Shown here: positions 54,511 through 64,000 of the stretch, one piece after another | Layout: every line of letters begins with the position of its first letter | Position numbering within the stretch: position 1 is the stretch's first letter | NCBI RefSeq assembly: GCF_001678755.1 | Contig: NZ_LZDS01000003.1 | Location: 62,001-126,000, forward strand | DNA length: 64,000 bases | Direction of reading: 5' to 3' | DNA from: Acinetobacter gandensis | GTDB taxonomy: Bacteria > Pseudomonadota > Gammaproteobacteria > Pseudomonadales > Moraxellaceae | The notes under the pieces: model-generated | The model's database searches: none | Told to the model about the DNA's origin: nothing | Seen by the model: only the letters and a program-made list of their open reading frames with translations | Position numbers and translations under genes: made by a program

Positions 54511-55527
54511 TTAACCTGCAATCGCTTCTAACAAACCTTTTTCTTGTAACTGACCTTGCATTGCTAAAGCCAATACCGCCATACGCACAGCGATACCATT
54601 GGTCACCTGATGCAAAATCACAGATTGCTTACCATCGGCAATACTTGAGTCAATTTCAACGCCACGGTTCATTGGGCCTGGATGCATTACGATACAATTG
54701 GGTTTCGCTAGAGCCAAACGCTCTTTGTTTAAGCCATACATCTTGTAGAATTCAGCTTGTGATGATAATGCAGGCGAATCAATACGTTCATTTTGAATGC
54801 GTAGGGTAATGATCACATCGCAATCACGAATACCGTCTTCCATATTGTTAAATAAACGAACATCTTCACCATATTCATTAAAGCCATATGGCAACAATGT
54901 ATTCGGTGCAACGACACGAATATCTTTACAGCCCAATGTTTGCAATGCTGCAACATCAGAACGTGCTACGCGCGAATGCTTGATATCACCAATAATCGCA
55001 ATGGAAATATCTTCAAAATTCTTTTTAGTTTCACGGCGAATCGTCAACATATCCAACATGGCTTGTGTTGGATGTGCATGACGACCATCTCCTGCATTAA
55101 TGATTGCAACATGCGGGCAAACATCTTTAGCAATAAAATGTGGTGCACCTGAAGATGAATGACGTACCACAAAGATGTCCGTCGCCATGGCTTCAAGATT
55201 CCACAACGTATCACGCAAAGTCTCGCCTTTTGATGTACTAGAACGTGCAATATCAATGTTCAATACGTTTGCAGACAGGCGCTTTGCTGCTGCTTCAAAA
55301 GTGGTTCGTGTACGGGTTGAGTTCTCAAAAAACAGGTTCATTACCGTACGACCTTCAAGGAGGTTATTGGTAATCAGCTGATTTTGGTCATTAAAAAAGG
55401 ACTGTGCAGTGTCCAATATTTTTGTGAGAGTTTCTTTAGAAAGACCTTCGATGGTGAGGAAATGTTTTAAGTTACCATCTTGGTTAAGTTGAATCTGGCT
55501 CGGAGTATGCAATGCCGCTAAGTGCAT
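54511..55527 (-). CDS. pyrB: Aspartate carbamoyltransferase catalytic subunit
   Basis: 338 aa. It condenses carbamoyl phosphate with aspartate, the committed step of pyrimidine synthesis. Carbamoyl phosphate site STRTRTTFE near residue 70, [11 protein letters not shown], and [12 protein letters not shown] near the end. An N-terminal extension of about 20 residues is like that of the pseudomonad enzyme, which is where nucleotide control is thought to act. No pyrI follows, consistent with the PyrB-PyrC' type. Confidence 0.96.
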   Translation of the reverse strand: MHLAALHTPSQIQLNQDGNLKHFLTIEGLSKETLTKILDTAQSFFNDQNQLITNNLLEGRTVMNLFFENSTRTRTTFEAAAKRLSANVLNIDIARSSTSKGETLRDTLWNLEAMATDIFVVRHSSSGAPHFIAKDVCPHVAIINAGDGRHAHPTQAMLDMLTIRRETKKNFEDISIAIIGDIKHSRVARSDVAALQTLGCKDIRVVAPNTLLPYGFNEYGEDVRLFNNMEDGIRDCDVIITLRIQNERIDSPALSSQAEFYKMYGLNKERLALAKPNCIVMHPGPMNRGVEIDSSIADGKQSVILHQVTNGIAVRMAVLALAMQGQLQEKGLLEAIAG

Positions 55528-55555
55528 GAGAGATTCCTAATCGTTAAGTCAACGC

Positions 55556-55584
55556 ATTATACAGAGATTGAACGAAAATGGCAG
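55556..55584 (-). promoter_or_regulatory. pyrB promoter
   Basis: Read leftward: CTGCCA (55579-55584, four of six to consensus), 17-base spacer, TATAAT (55556-55561), 29 bases before the pyrB ATG. AGGAAT is the ribosome site. No attenuator hairpin seen. Confidence 0.55.
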
Positions 55585-55816
55585 TTGATGTTTTCTACAA
55601 ACAACACAAAACAAAGCTGTAAATAGAAATGAATTTTCAAATTCCTATCTATCATTTCAATTAGATAAATTAAACAAAATCATTTAAAATCACTCTTTAC
55701 CCATCTACATTCCAAGTACTTTGGTTTTACCGTCAACCATTAAATAAACATATAAATTCTATAAATCTCACCCATTCACCATGTTTAGTCATTATTATTT
55801 GGCTGTAATCCAATAG

Positions 55817-55854
55817 GTGAAAGTCTGTTTATTCGTTTCATTTTTGACTTTCAC
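55817..55854. repeat. Perfect 9-base inverted repeat with 20-base spacer
   Basis: GTGAAAGTC (55817-55825) and GACTTTCAC (55846-55854), with no T run on the leftward side, so a poor terminator for the gene at 55883. The remaining 55585-55816 stretch is AT-rich and I see nothing else in it. Confidence 0.6.
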
Positions 55855-55882
55855 AAATGGTTCTTTTTAATCTTGTTTCAAA

Positions 55883-56248
55883 TTAACGTAATGCGCCGAT
55901 ATAACGATGTGAAACTTGCGCCTTATAAATATCTTCAGCAGTGGGCTCACTGGCATATAGATATTGTTCATCGTCTTCATTGAACTTAGGTATTGCTAAC
56001 TTAGTTTCGACTGCCACCACGTCACTGATTTCACTCAACTCTAATTCCGTATAAAGACGTGCAACTAAACGTGATAATTCTGGATCTTCAGTATTTAACG
56101 CTAAATTTGCTACATAGCGCGCATAGTCTTTATTTTCGACCATAAATAAAGCATCAACTACACGCCCACTCACACGACGTAAACGTGCATAAAGTAAGGT
56201 TGCAATAGAAAATGCATTTGATTGTGATACTGTCGTTGCTGCTGTCAT
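55883..56248 (-). CDS. Hypothetical protein, 121 aa
   Basis: Not recognised. Soluble, helical, acidic in its second half (KFNEDDEQYLYASEPTAEDI). The first half is basic (LLYARLRRVSGRVVDAL). No signal or membrane segment, no cysteine. Codon use and composition are like the neighbouring housekeeping genes, which supports a real gene. It is divergent from rlmKL. Confidence 0.65.
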   Translation of the reverse strand: MTAATTVSQSNAFSIATLLYARLRRVSGRVVDALFMVENKDYARYVANLALNTEDPELSRLVARLYTELELSEISDVVAVETKLAIPKFNEDDEQYLYASEPTAEDIYKAQVSHRYIGALR

Positions 56249-56485
56249 CGTGCTACCCCGTTATTGATCATTCAATTAAAAAAATTATTAACCTTTCACA
56301 ATTGCGAATGGGATATAGCAATTTTTATACCATTACCGTGAATAATCCCTTAAAGCCTTCACAGTAGTTGGAAATTTTTTTGACCGATTTACCCATATTT
56401 CTCTATTAACTCAGTAAGAACATCCGCCCAAATAGTCGAAAATACGTTAAAATATTAGATTGCTTTTTTGCCTTTGGAAATTTAC

Positions 56486-58690
56486 ATGAATTCGAAACCG
56501 CGTCTCTCTACATATTGGGTTACCTGTGCAGATGGACTTGAAACCTTACTCCGCGAGGAAATTGAAGGTTTAGGTGTTCAAAATATTGAACAATTCCCGG
56601 GTCGTTTGGTTTTCAAAGGCAAATTAGAAGATGCTTACCGCATTTGTATGTGGTCTCGTTTAGCCTCACGTGTATTGACTCCAATTCACACACATGAACT
56701 TGAATTCACACATGACGCGCGTGATGTGGCTGAAGAGCTCTATGAAGGTGCAATGAACTTTGATTGGTCACTTATTTTTGCACCACAAAGTACCTTCGCG
56801 ATTCGTCTACATGTAGAACGCGACATTAAAGTGAACTCTCAGTTCGCAACGCTTCGTGTAAAAGATGGTGTCGTCGATTCATTTATGGAAGCTGTAGGCA
56901 AGCGTCCAAGTATTGATATCAAGCAGCCTGAAATTACACTTTATGTGTTGGCTGGCAAAACAGCACATACATATTGCTTAGACTTATCTGGCGATTCTTT
57001 ACATAAACGTGGCTACCGTCGCTATATGACCGATGCCCCAATCAAAGAAAACTTAGCCGCTGCAATTTTGCAAAAAGCACAATTAAAACAGCAAAATATA
57101 GACATCATCCTTGACCCTATGTGTGGCTCAGGTACGTTTATTATTGAATCTTTAATGATTTTGACTGATCGTGCGCCTGGTCTTGTCCGTCGTTTTGGCT
57201 TCAATGGCTGGAATGGTCATGACCATGAACTTTGGATGTCAATTAAAGCTGAAGCGGCTGAACGCCATAAAGCAGCACTTGAATTACCTTTACCTCAGTT
57301 CTATGCATTTGATGCAGACTGGGAAGCAGTCAAAGCCACCAAACAAAACATTATTGCTGCTGGTTTTGAATCTGTTCTCGATCAAATTAAGCTTGAAGAA
57401 CGGACGCTTGCTGATTGGCCAGATTTCCAAAATGTAGGCAAAAAATCTTTTGTAGTCACCAACCCGCCATATGGTGAGCGTTTAGGTGAAAAAGCATCAA
57501 ACCGCGCTTTATATTTAGGCCTTTCTGCTTTATTACAAAAGAATTTCCCAAATCAGCCTGCTGCAATTATTGCTTCACAAGTTGAACAAGCCGACGTTCT
57601 TGCATTTAATGATCCAAAAATTTTGCGCTTGATGAATGGTAAATTACCTATATATGTTCGCTTTGGTACGATCAAACCAGCGACGGTACAAAAGCCGTTC
57701 CTAGAACATTGGGAACCACAGCAATTTGAACCAATTGAAGGTGCGCAAGACTTTACCAATCGTCTGCAAAAGAACATGCAGAACTTGAAAAAATGGGCAG
57801 TAAAAGAAAATATTTACTGTCTACGTCTGTACGATGCCGATCTTCCTGACTTTAATGTTGCTGTCGATTTATATGGTGATCGTTTACATGTTCAAGAATA
57901 TGCGCCACCAAAACAGATTGACCCTGAAAAAGCCAAAAAGCGTTTCAACCTTGCTTTACAAGCGATTCGCTCTGTAACTGGTCTTGGCCGTGATGCGATC
58001 TTTATCAAAACTCGTGCACGCCAAGAAGGTAAAAATCAGTACACAAAACAAAGTACTGCCTCTAAGCGCTTTATTGTGCAAGAAGGTAAAGCGAAGATCT
58101 TGGTTAACTTAACTGATTATCTAGATACAGGTTTATTCCTTGACCATCGTCAAATGCGTCTACGTATTGCCAATGAAGTTCGTGGTAAGCACTTCCTTAA
58201 CTTGTATAGCTACACCTCTACAGCAAGTTTGCATGCTGCATTAGGTGGCGCAGCAAGTACGACCAGTGTCGATTTATCAAATACCTATTTAAATTGGTCA
58301 AAAGAAAATTTTGTCTTGAATGGCTTAACCGTTGACCATGCAGATGAACAACACCAATTCTTCGCAAGCGATTGCTTTGAATGGTTAAAAGAAGGTCATG
58401 AACAATACGATATGATTTTCATTGACCCACCGACATTCTCGAATTCGAAAAAATTCCACGGTACTTTCGACGTGCAACGTGACCACATGTCACTTCTTAA
58501 ACGTGCTATGAACCGTCTAACCACCGACGGTACACTTTATTTCTCAAATAACTACCGTGGTTTCGTGATGGATGATGTTATTTTGGCCATGTTTGATGTT
58601 GAAGAAATCAGTAATGAAACGATTGGTCTCGACTTTAAACGGAATACCAAAATTCACCGTTCTTGGAAAATTACGCATCCTAAAATCTAA
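56486..58690 (+). CDS. rlmL: Bifunctional 23S rRNA methyltransferase RlmKL
   Basis: 734 aa, fused enzyme (E. coli 702 aa). The N-terminal THUMP domain and first methyltransferase (RlmL, m2G2445) have DPMCGSGTFIIES and the catalytic NPPYGERLG. The second domain (RlmK, m7G2069) has LNLYSYTSTASLHAALGGA and FIDPPTFSNSKK. ATG 56486 is chosen (GGAA 8 bases before); the frame can be read from TTG 56468. Expressed alone. Confidence 0.95.
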   Translation: MNSKPRLSTYWVTCADGLETLLREEIEGLGVQNIEQFPGRLVFKGKLEDAYRICMWSRLASRVLTPIHTHELEFTHDARDVAEELYEGAMNFDWSLIFAPQSTFAIRLHVERDIKVNSQFATLRVKDGVVDSFMEAVGKRPSIDIKQPEITLYVLAGKTAHTYCLDLSGDSLHKRGYRRYMTDAPIKENLAAAILQKAQLKQQNIDIILDPMCGSGTFIIESLMILTDRAPGLVRRFGFNGWNGHDHELWMSIKAEAAERHKAALELPLPQFYAFDADWEAVKATKQNIIAAGFESVLDQIKLEERTLADWPDFQNVGKKSFVVTNPPYGERLGEKASNRALYLGLSALLQKNFPNQPAAIIASQVEQADVLAFNDPKILRLMNGKLPIYVRFGTIKPATVQKPFLEHWEPQQFEPIEGAQDFTNRLQKNMQNLKKWAVKENIYCLRLYDADLPDFNVAVDLYGDRLHVQEYAPPKQIDPEKAKKRFNLALQAIRSVTGLGRDAIFIKTRARQEGKNQYTKQSTASKRFIVQEGKAKILVNLTDYLDTGLFLDHRQMRLRIANEVRGKHFLNLYSYTSTASLHAALGGAASTTSVDLSNTYLNWSKENFVLNGLTVDHADEQHQFFASDCFEWLKEGHEQYDMIFIDPPTFSNSKKFHGTFDVQRDHMSLLKRAMNRLTTDGTLYFSNNYRGFVMDDVILAMFDVEEISNETIGLDFKRNTKIHRSWKITHPKI

Positions 58691-58736
58691 GTCAATTCCA
58701 TTCACTTAGTCTTTTCCGATTTAGAAATGAAGCATG

Positions 58737-59216
58737 TCAGTGCTTCATTTCTACTACTACCCCATCTGGATATGTGACACGCATATTTTCATAGCGTTCG
58801 GCCATTCGTATGTGATTGACAGGTGTTACATCAGCAGTTCGCGTTCCTAACTGATCTGCAGCTCTTTTCTTTTGCAATAAATAATCACTAGCCGTCGAAC
58901 CTTCCAATTGTTTTTCTTGAATAATCTTATTATTACGACTCGATTTATGTGCTGAATTTTTTTGCTGCTCTGCTTTTGGTTTCGCAGCCTCGCCATCAAT
59001 CATTTCCAACGTATCTTGACTAAACTGCCCTTTTCCTTGAATTTCAGTTGCCAACTTTTTATCTGAAATTACATGGCCTGCATAACTGTACGAAACAAAC
59101 GCACTCAACAAAGCCAAACTACAAATATAAGCAATAGGCTTACTTCGAAGAACGCTTGGCAATTTAGTATTAGCATAGCGCGTATTTTGGCTGATTTTTT
59201 TGTTTTCCATCTTCAT
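58737..59216 (-). CDS. Single-pass membrane or exported protein, 159 aa
   Basis: Unrecognised. A basic N-terminal tail of about 27 residues, a hydrophobic segment (AYICSLALLSAFVSYSYAG, about 29-47), then a Lys/Gln-rich polar part ending in YENMRVTYPDGVVVEMKH. The Ala-Gly after the helix could be a cleavage site, but the long basic tail makes a membrane anchor more likely. It lies on the opposite strand to rlmKL, converging with it. Confidence 0.65.
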   Translation of the reverse strand: MKMENKKISQNTRYANTKLPSVLRSKPIAYICSLALLSAFVSYSYAGHVISDKKLATEIQGKGQFSQDTLEMIDGEAAKPKAEQQKNSAHKSSRNNKIIQEKQLEGSTASDYLLQKKRAADQLGTRTADVTPVNHIRMAERYENMRVTYPDGVVVEMKH

Positions 59217-59345
59217 GATGACTTGTCCTATTATTGTTGTGTTTGGATTTTGCCATTTGACGCTAACAATTTTTGCTTCTACTCACAATGGCCTTCCGTT
59301 CTTCATCCGATAAAATGACTGTATCAATAATGGAATTTTTGCCAC

Positions 59346-59376
59346 AAAAAAACCGCTCGATTTGAGCGGTTTTTTC
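59346..59376 (-). terminator. Terminator of the DUF945 gene
   Basis: AACCGCTC/GAGCGGTT stem with a 5-base loop and T-run, read leftward. Confidence 0.88.
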
Positions 59377-59385
59377 ATCTTCATA

Positions 59386-60690
59386 TTAATCTTTCTGCTG
59401 CACAGCTTTACCAAAAAGTTTCTGTCCAAACTTATATTGCATACTCACAACCATATCATTGCCATCACGTTTACCTTGTCCAGAACTTTCTAAGCTGCTA
59501 AACATCGATTCAACTTCTTGGCCAGAAATTGATTTCCCTTGTAATTGCAAATAATTGTTCATCACTGCAGATAGCATATTCTTATCAAATTTTAGATCGG
59601 CATGAAAATCCAATAAACTCGGTACCATTTTCACAAATGACTCAATAGAAGCTTGATGTCCAGGCATTAACTTACCATCTAGGCTTGCAGAGGCACTGCC
59701 ACCACCCAAACTAATGGTGTTATTTTTGGATTTAAAATCGAACCCTTGATTGACTACAGCAAGGAAAGCTTTTGTCATTTCTGGTTCTGAATCTGTAACA
59801 GCATCACATGAATTATCGACTTGATGCCACACATCCCTAAAGGCTTTCACTTTTTGTAAATTAACTTTATTCAGCTCTAAATTTAAAGCCAAATTTTGAG
59901 TAATCGGTGAACCGGGAAAATCCATTTCGCTGGCTTTAATATAGCCAATGAAATCAACATCATTAGGATTGATTTTGGTTTCCCAACGCATATCCAAACC
60001 TTTCATACCACCCGACATTTTAGAATCAATGCGTTTAAAAGAAGCTGCCTGCATTTCTACAAAGCCAGACTCGAGTTGTGGTTTATTTAAGCCCTGATTC
60101 GTAGTTAAAACCAAATCCTGAATCATCGTCTGTTCAGCGCCATCTAAAACTTGAACAACCGGAAATATCATAGAAAATTCAGTAACCTGTGTAAGCTGAC
60201 CAGGCCGACTAAATGTTTTTATTTTTAGCTTACTCGCATTAGCGTGAATTTTTTTGGTTTCTGCAACCGTTTTAAACGCTGGAATTTGCACATCAGTGGT
60301 CGTTTGACCAATCCAATTGACTAATGTATTCGCACTAATATTGCCCTGTATCACATTGGCAAACTTCCCATGGCTTTGATCTTTCACGATTTTAAAATTG
60401 GATAAAACGGTATACCCCTTAAAACCTCTTTTAATTTCATCATGCCCATGAATCACGATCACTTCTTTGGGATTACAAGGATCTGGCTTCAGTGTTAATT
60501 TCCAATCAACACTTCCATCCATCAGCCCCATTTTATAATGACTATATTGGATGTCGATATCTTCGACCACATCAGACAATTGGCTATTTTCATAATAGGC
60601 ATTTAAATTTTTATCTGCATATAAATTCCCCCCGACTACAGCTGCTGAAAGTACAGCAAGACTGCCTACCCCCCATATCAATTTTGACAT
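59386..60690 (-). CDS. DUF945 (YdgA) family protein
   Basis: 434 aa. An N-terminal hydrophobic segment (about 4-24) puts it in the inner membrane facing the periplasm. ENSQLSDVVEDIDIQYSHYKMGLMDG, where E. coli YdgA has a similar beginning, and the strand-rich body fit DUF945. Function is unknown. Single gene with its own terminator. Confidence 0.82.
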   Translation of the reverse strand: MSKLIWGVGSLAVLSAAVVGGNLYADKNLNAYYENSQLSDVVEDIDIQYSHYKMGLMDGSVDWKLTLKPDPCNPKEVIVIHGHDEIKRGFKGYTVLSNFKIVKDQSHGKFANVIQGNISANTLVNWIGQTTTDVQIPAFKTVAETKKIHANASKLKIKTFSRPGQLTQVTEFSMIFPVVQVLDGAEQTMIQDLVLTTNQGLNKPQLESGFVEMQAASFKRIDSKMSGGMKGLDMRWETKINPNDVDFIGYIKASEMDFPGSPITQNLALNLELNKVNLQKVKAFRDVWHQVDNSCDAVTDSEPEMTKAFLAVVNQGFDFKSKNNTISLGGGSASASLDGKLMPGHQASIESFVKMVPSLLDFHADLKFDKNMLSAVMNNYLQLQGKSISGQEVESMFSSLESSGQGKRDGNDMVVSMQYKFGQKLFGKAVQQKD

Positions 60691-60817
60691 GACTTACTCA
60701 TTGTGATTATTCTTTGAGCAGTATACTGAATAATCTAGTTACATAAGTACACAATCAATATTAAATTAAGTGATTGATATGAGGGTTTTAATTGAGGAGT
60801 CAATTCACAATATGTGC

Positions 60818-61984
60818 TTAAATGCGACCCACATCAAAATAACTAATTCGCTTTCGATCAAATTTCCCATAAGGATTGCCACTAAAACTATGGAAATAGT
60901 GCTTGGCTTTTAAAATATGTGAAGTGGTATTTTTCATCCATCGTATACGTGGATCATTTTCTGCCAAGGTGACACAATATGTTTCTTTTCCTCGATGTTT
61001 GGTTTGTTCTTTTGCGTGAAAAATAAGACTCGAAAAAACCTCAAGGTCTTCTGGATGGCACAATGGGCTATGCATCATTAAGTAATCAAATGTCCCTTTC
61101 ACTTTAGGTAAAGACAACACACCTCTAACATTGGCATAGACATTATAAAATGGCTTCATTAACTTTAAAGGTCGTGAATAATCGATAACACGGGTCTGTT
61201 TAAAGCTCTTTTGATTCCATAGCCCGTATAAACCAACCAATTGATCATCCTTATTATAAATAAGAAAAAAATCACTGAGACTCATACCCTTCCAAAAAGG
61301 ATGATGACCTTCTAGTAGTCCATTAAAATCATAAGTGGGTAAAAAATTATAATGATCTTTCATTTTTAAAATGAAACCATTCGCCGCTGTTATTGCGTCT
61401 TGTGTCAGTGACTTGAAGCGATAATGAGCAAATGTTTTGGGCTTTTTGGCTTGAGATACGGTGTAAGTTTGAATATCGTCAAAATAATAGGGTAATGGAA
61501 ACCCTTTACGCTCTTGATGCAAGATATTAGCAGCAACGACATTTGCATTGAGTACGACACTTTCAAAAATTGTATTCTGTGGAATCTCATCAAACACATA
61601 ATCCATCAAAAGTCGCATCACTTTGCCTCCGCGATACTCTGGATGCATCCGTAAATCGGCAACATAGCGCATCAAATCTGCTTGTCCATTGATATAACAG
61701 TAGCGCCAGCCTAAATTCATCATTGCAACAACAAAACTAGGATTATCAATAGGGACAACAACCTTTAAATCAGGACGGTTATATTGTGCTTGGCTCGCCG
61801 CTAAATAGCTTGGGTATCGCTCATAAGACAAGGTAATACCATTACTTGGAACGGTTTCCGCACTGAGTTTCATGAGCTGTTCATCATCAGCTGGTGTTGC
61901 TGAGCGAACTGCAAAATTCGACTCATTTTTTGAACGATATAACACCATTTCATCCAATGGGTGTTCAAGAACATCAAGATCCAT
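60818..61984 (-). CDS. Large GNAT-type N-acetyltransferase
   Basis: 388 aa, twice the size of a simple GNAT. The N-terminal part (about 22-165) has the acetyl-CoA-binding signature LRMHPEYRGGKVMRLLMDY, preceded by a strand with VADLRM. The C-terminal half (about 190-388) carries LVGLYGLWNQKSFKQTRV, which could be a second, degenerate GNAT repeat. It lies 9 bases after the GH3-like gene in the same direction, so it may act on that enzyme's substrate or product. Confidence 0.8.
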   Translation of the reverse strand: MDLDVLEHPLDEMVLYRSKNESNFAVRSATPADDEQLMKLSAETVPSNGITLSYERYPSYLAASQAQYNRPDLKVVVPIDNPSFVVAMMNLGWRYCYINGQADLMRYVADLRMHPEYRGGKVMRLLMDYVFDEIPQNTIFESVVLNANVVAANILHQERKGFPLPYYFDDIQTYTVSQAKKPKTFAHYRFKSLTQDAITAANGFILKMKDHYNFLPTYDFNGLLEGHHPFWKGMSLSDFFLIYNKDDQLVGLYGLWNQKSFKQTRVIDYSRPLKLMKPFYNVYANVRGVLSLPKVKGTFDYLMMHSPLCHPEDLEVFSSLIFHAKEQTKHRGKETYCVTLAENDPRIRWMKNTTSHILKAKHYFHSFSGNPYGKFDRKRISYFDVGRI

Positions 61985-61993
61985 ATGCTGTAC

Positions 61994-63541
61994 TCAAATT
62001 ATTTTTGTTTTCATTTTCTTCAATGGTTCTGGCTTAATATTTCCTTCAATCATGCCATTTTTCATTGCTAAAGTTTTATAGTAATCCCATGCATCATCGA
62101 CATGTTTCACTTCAGGCTCATCTAGCTGCCCTAAATCACGTGCTAATTCATAATGAAAATTCTGCTTGAGACGCTCATCTAAAGCCAGCGCACTTGGCTG
62201 TTTGGACTGATTACCTTCACTGAGTAAAATATAGTGCGGTTTCTTTTCACTGCACTGCTCTATACCCAAAATACTAATCGGAAGATAATCCTCTTGCTTA
62301 AATTCAGCCAATACATTGATCGCGATACTATGATCAAGTTTTTCACCCACTAAATCGACCGTCATCTTACGACCAAGAAACTCAAAGCATGGTACTTGAT
62401 GATAAAAATCAGTGACACGTAACTCATCATCAATCACATAACGAATTAACCCAGAACCTGTGGTAATGACAGGACTTACAATATCACCAACTTTAAGTTT
62501 CCAAGAAGGTACAACCTGCAAAGTATCTTGCAAAATAAACTCGTAAAAGTGGGATTGGTAACTTAAAGGAAACCGTTCTGCAAATGGAATCGTGACGACA
62601 CCTTCAGTTGCCCACAATCCTTTAGCTTCAAATGCAACGCCTGCTATACGTTGTTTTAGCTCTAGCGCCCATTGTGCAGCACTTGCAGTGTCCCAACTCG
62701 AAATCAAACTCAGTTTAGGCCAAAGTTTTTTCCACGCATCGGCTTGGCTTAAATCTAGTTGCTTCAGCTTATAGTGCTGTTCACAGGACTTGGGAACTCT
62801 TAAGAAATTGAGTCCCTGACGCTGCCAATGCCCTGTTTTCAGTACTTCGATAATCTCATCTTGATGTGCATGAATAATATCAAGCAGTTGTAATGCAAAG
62901 GTCGGACTCCAAACTGAGATCATGCCTAGATGCTTATCTGCCACTAAATATACTGCAGTTGCAAACATCGCATCTTCAGCAGATTGCGCCAATGCAATTT
63001 CACTGGGTACTGATTGAGTGGTTTTAGTCAAAATACGCTTAGTAAAGTTGAGTAAAGCACTATCATCATTTAGGTTACTATTCTCGAGTAATTTGCGTTG
63101 ACTCTCGGGCAACCAAGATACCGACCAATAATGCGTTGAGTTTTTAAGCTGCGGATGTTTACGATATAAATTGCATAACCACAAGCCAATCGCCTCATCC
63201 AATTCATCTAAAAAATGCTGCGTATATGGAATGAATTTTAGCGCCTCACTCGAACCACTGGTTGGCTGAAAGCGAATAACATCACCTGTGCCCATTTGAT
63301 TTTCACCACTTTGACGCGAATGCTCAATTTTGTTTTTCCAATCGGCATAGCGCGTTAAAGGATACTGTTCAGCAAACTGCTCATAGCGCATTGCTGAAGA
63401 ACTCTCTATACGGCGTAAAAAATGATTCAGTTTACGACGCTGCACAGTTTCAAGCTGATTTGACTGCCGTATATATCGTTTAAAGGCTTTTTTGCAGGCA
63501 AGATTCAGTACTTGATGAGAAGCGGAAAGTAGCAATCCCAT
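61994..63541 (-). CDS. GH3 family acyl-acid-amide synthetase-like protein
   Basis: 515 aa. Plant GH3 enzymes adenylate an acid and join it to an amino acid. Here the three nucleotide motifs are visible: PTSGSSEALKFI (93-104), GLWATEGVVTIPF (308-320) and TTGSGLIRYVIDDELRV (360-376). The acyl and amine substrates are unknown. ATG 63541 is preferred (preceded by GAAGG, 4 bases past the upstream stop) over the 24-codon longer frame. Confidence 0.85.
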   Translation of the reverse strand: MGLLLSASHQVLNLACKKAFKRYIRQSNQLETVQRRKLNHFLRRIESSSAMRYEQFAEQYPLTRYADWKNKIEHSRQSGENQMGTGDVIRFQPTSGSSEALKFIPYTQHFLDELDEAIGLWLCNLYRKHPQLKNSTHYWSVSWLPESQRKLLENSNLNDDSALLNFTKRILTKTTQSVPSEIALAQSAEDAMFATAVYLVADKHLGMISVWSPTFALQLLDIIHAHQDEIIEVLKTGHWQRQGLNFLRVPKSCEQHYKLKQLDLSQADAWKKLWPKLSLISSWDTASAAQWALELKQRIAGVAFEAKGLWATEGVVTIPFAERFPLSYQSHFYEFILQDTLQVVPSWKLKVGDIVSPVITTGSGLIRYVIDDELRVTDFYHQVPCFEFLGRKMTVDLVGEKLDHSIAINVLAEFKQEDYLPISILGIEQCSEKKPHYILLSEGNQSKQPSALALDERLKQNFHYELARDLGQLDEPEVKHVDDAWDYYKTLAMKNGMIEGNIKPEPLKKMKTKII

Positions 63542-63542
63542 G

Positions 63543-64000
63543 TTAAGCAACCTTCGTGTCTTGATCCGCGGCAATGTGCAAATTACGAGACTTATAGCGT
63601 AATTTGCTATCATGTTTACTCACACTCGTCGATTTCGTTAGGAAACGATTCACATAACGATATAAATCACTCCAACGTAATTCACCGATGCAAGGTAACT
63701 CCGTTCCATCGACCCAAGTAGGATTTTTAATTTCAAAGAAAGCAATCTTGCTATTTTTTTCACGCATTTCATTGGTAATTGGCGCAACATCGGCTTTTAA
63801 TGGCTGGTAGTCATCACCAAAATTTAAAAGACCAGTTTCTTTATTGTAGTATTCTGAAAAATATTCTTTGCAATAAGACTCAACAAAATCTTTAAGATGT
63901 ACATTTTTCTCATCGTAATGTGGGTAATAACTATAATAGTTATTCGCAAGCAATAAGTACGTTTTAAAGCCTTTGGAAATCAAAATCCAATAAACCGGTG
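63543..64000 (-). CDS. Hypothetical protein, C-terminal part (5' end outside window)
   Basis: About 152 residues, open to the window edge (PVYWILISKGFKTYLLLA... when read from the edge). No family recognised. Aromatic-rich (NNYYSYYPHYD), no membrane helix in the visible part. The TTG at 63983 is not taken as a start, since the frame is open upstream. Its stop is 2 bases before the ATG of the GH3-like gene, so the two are translationally linked. Confidence 0.7.
   Translation of the reverse strand, partial: PVYWILISKGFKTYLLLANNYYSYYPHYDEKNVHLKDFVESYCKEYFSEYYNKETGLLNFGDDYQPLKADVAPITNEMREKNSKIAFFEIKNPTWVDGTELPCIGELRWSDLYRYVNRFLTKSTSVSKHDSKLRYKSRNLHIAADQDTKVA

Overview
The window is a stretch of chromosome from a gamma-proteobacterium, almost certainly an Acinetobacter species. 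The DNA is AT-rich (about 40% GC by eye). Type II secretion genes gspL and gspM sit alone among housekeeping genes, pyrB is followed by a non-catalytic dihydroorotase (the pseudomonad arrangement), and rpoH, a DUF423 gene, thiS, thiG and trmB lie in the order I recall from Pseudomonas. There is no phage, transposon, integrase or CRISPR array. The window opens inside an MFS transporter gene and ends inside an unidentified gene; both are partial.

Layout. 1-10025: transporter remnant, unknown genes, an amidohydrolase, a large M16 peptidase, a PhzF-like isomerase, a flavin reductase, glyoxalase II, and an exported-protein gene that looks frameshifted, followed by an AT-rich gap. 10356-10831: a leftward tRNA operon with three identical tRNA-Leu(UAG) genes around one tRNA-Trp(CCA). 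10939-14313: a divergent protein kinase whose gene overlaps that of a patatin-type lipase, then a DUF815 ATPase. 14388-18089: an amidase/MHS-transporter operon divergent from a double-domain Lrp/AsnC regulator. 18154-20018: tsaD divergent from rpsU-yqeY. 20122-26554: acetyltransferase, BepA-like M48 protease, 2-hydroxyacid dehydrogenase, a probable DNA polymerase III psi subunit (HolD) and a degenerate M48-like membrane protein.

26646-33766 is a long leftward run: nitroreductase, gpsA, sixA, gspL, gspM, pyrD, cvpA, purF. 33980-39131: a lipoprotein, the RNA helicase rhlB, a cold-shock gene with a long leader, a tusA-like gene, rpoH, DUF423, thiS, thiG. 39187-44375 separates thiG from trmB and carries an exported protein, a GST, a SulP transporter and a sensor kinase with no neighbouring response regulator. 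44495-48500: trmB, a GMC oxidoreductase, a methyltransferase and a DUF2520 protein.

48678-53138 is the most unusual block: three related but diverged lipoproteins, two with an LprI-like C-terminal region, around an inner-membrane OmpA-domain protein. 53250-55527 is pyrB-pyrC'. 55883-60690 has a small unknown gene, rlmKL, a single-pass membrane protein and a DUF945 protein. 60818-64000 is a leftward cluster of an unknown gene, a GH3-family acyl-amide synthetase and a large GNAT protein, which may form a small uncharacterised conjugation pathway.

All functional calls come from reading motifs and translations by eye; no database search was run.
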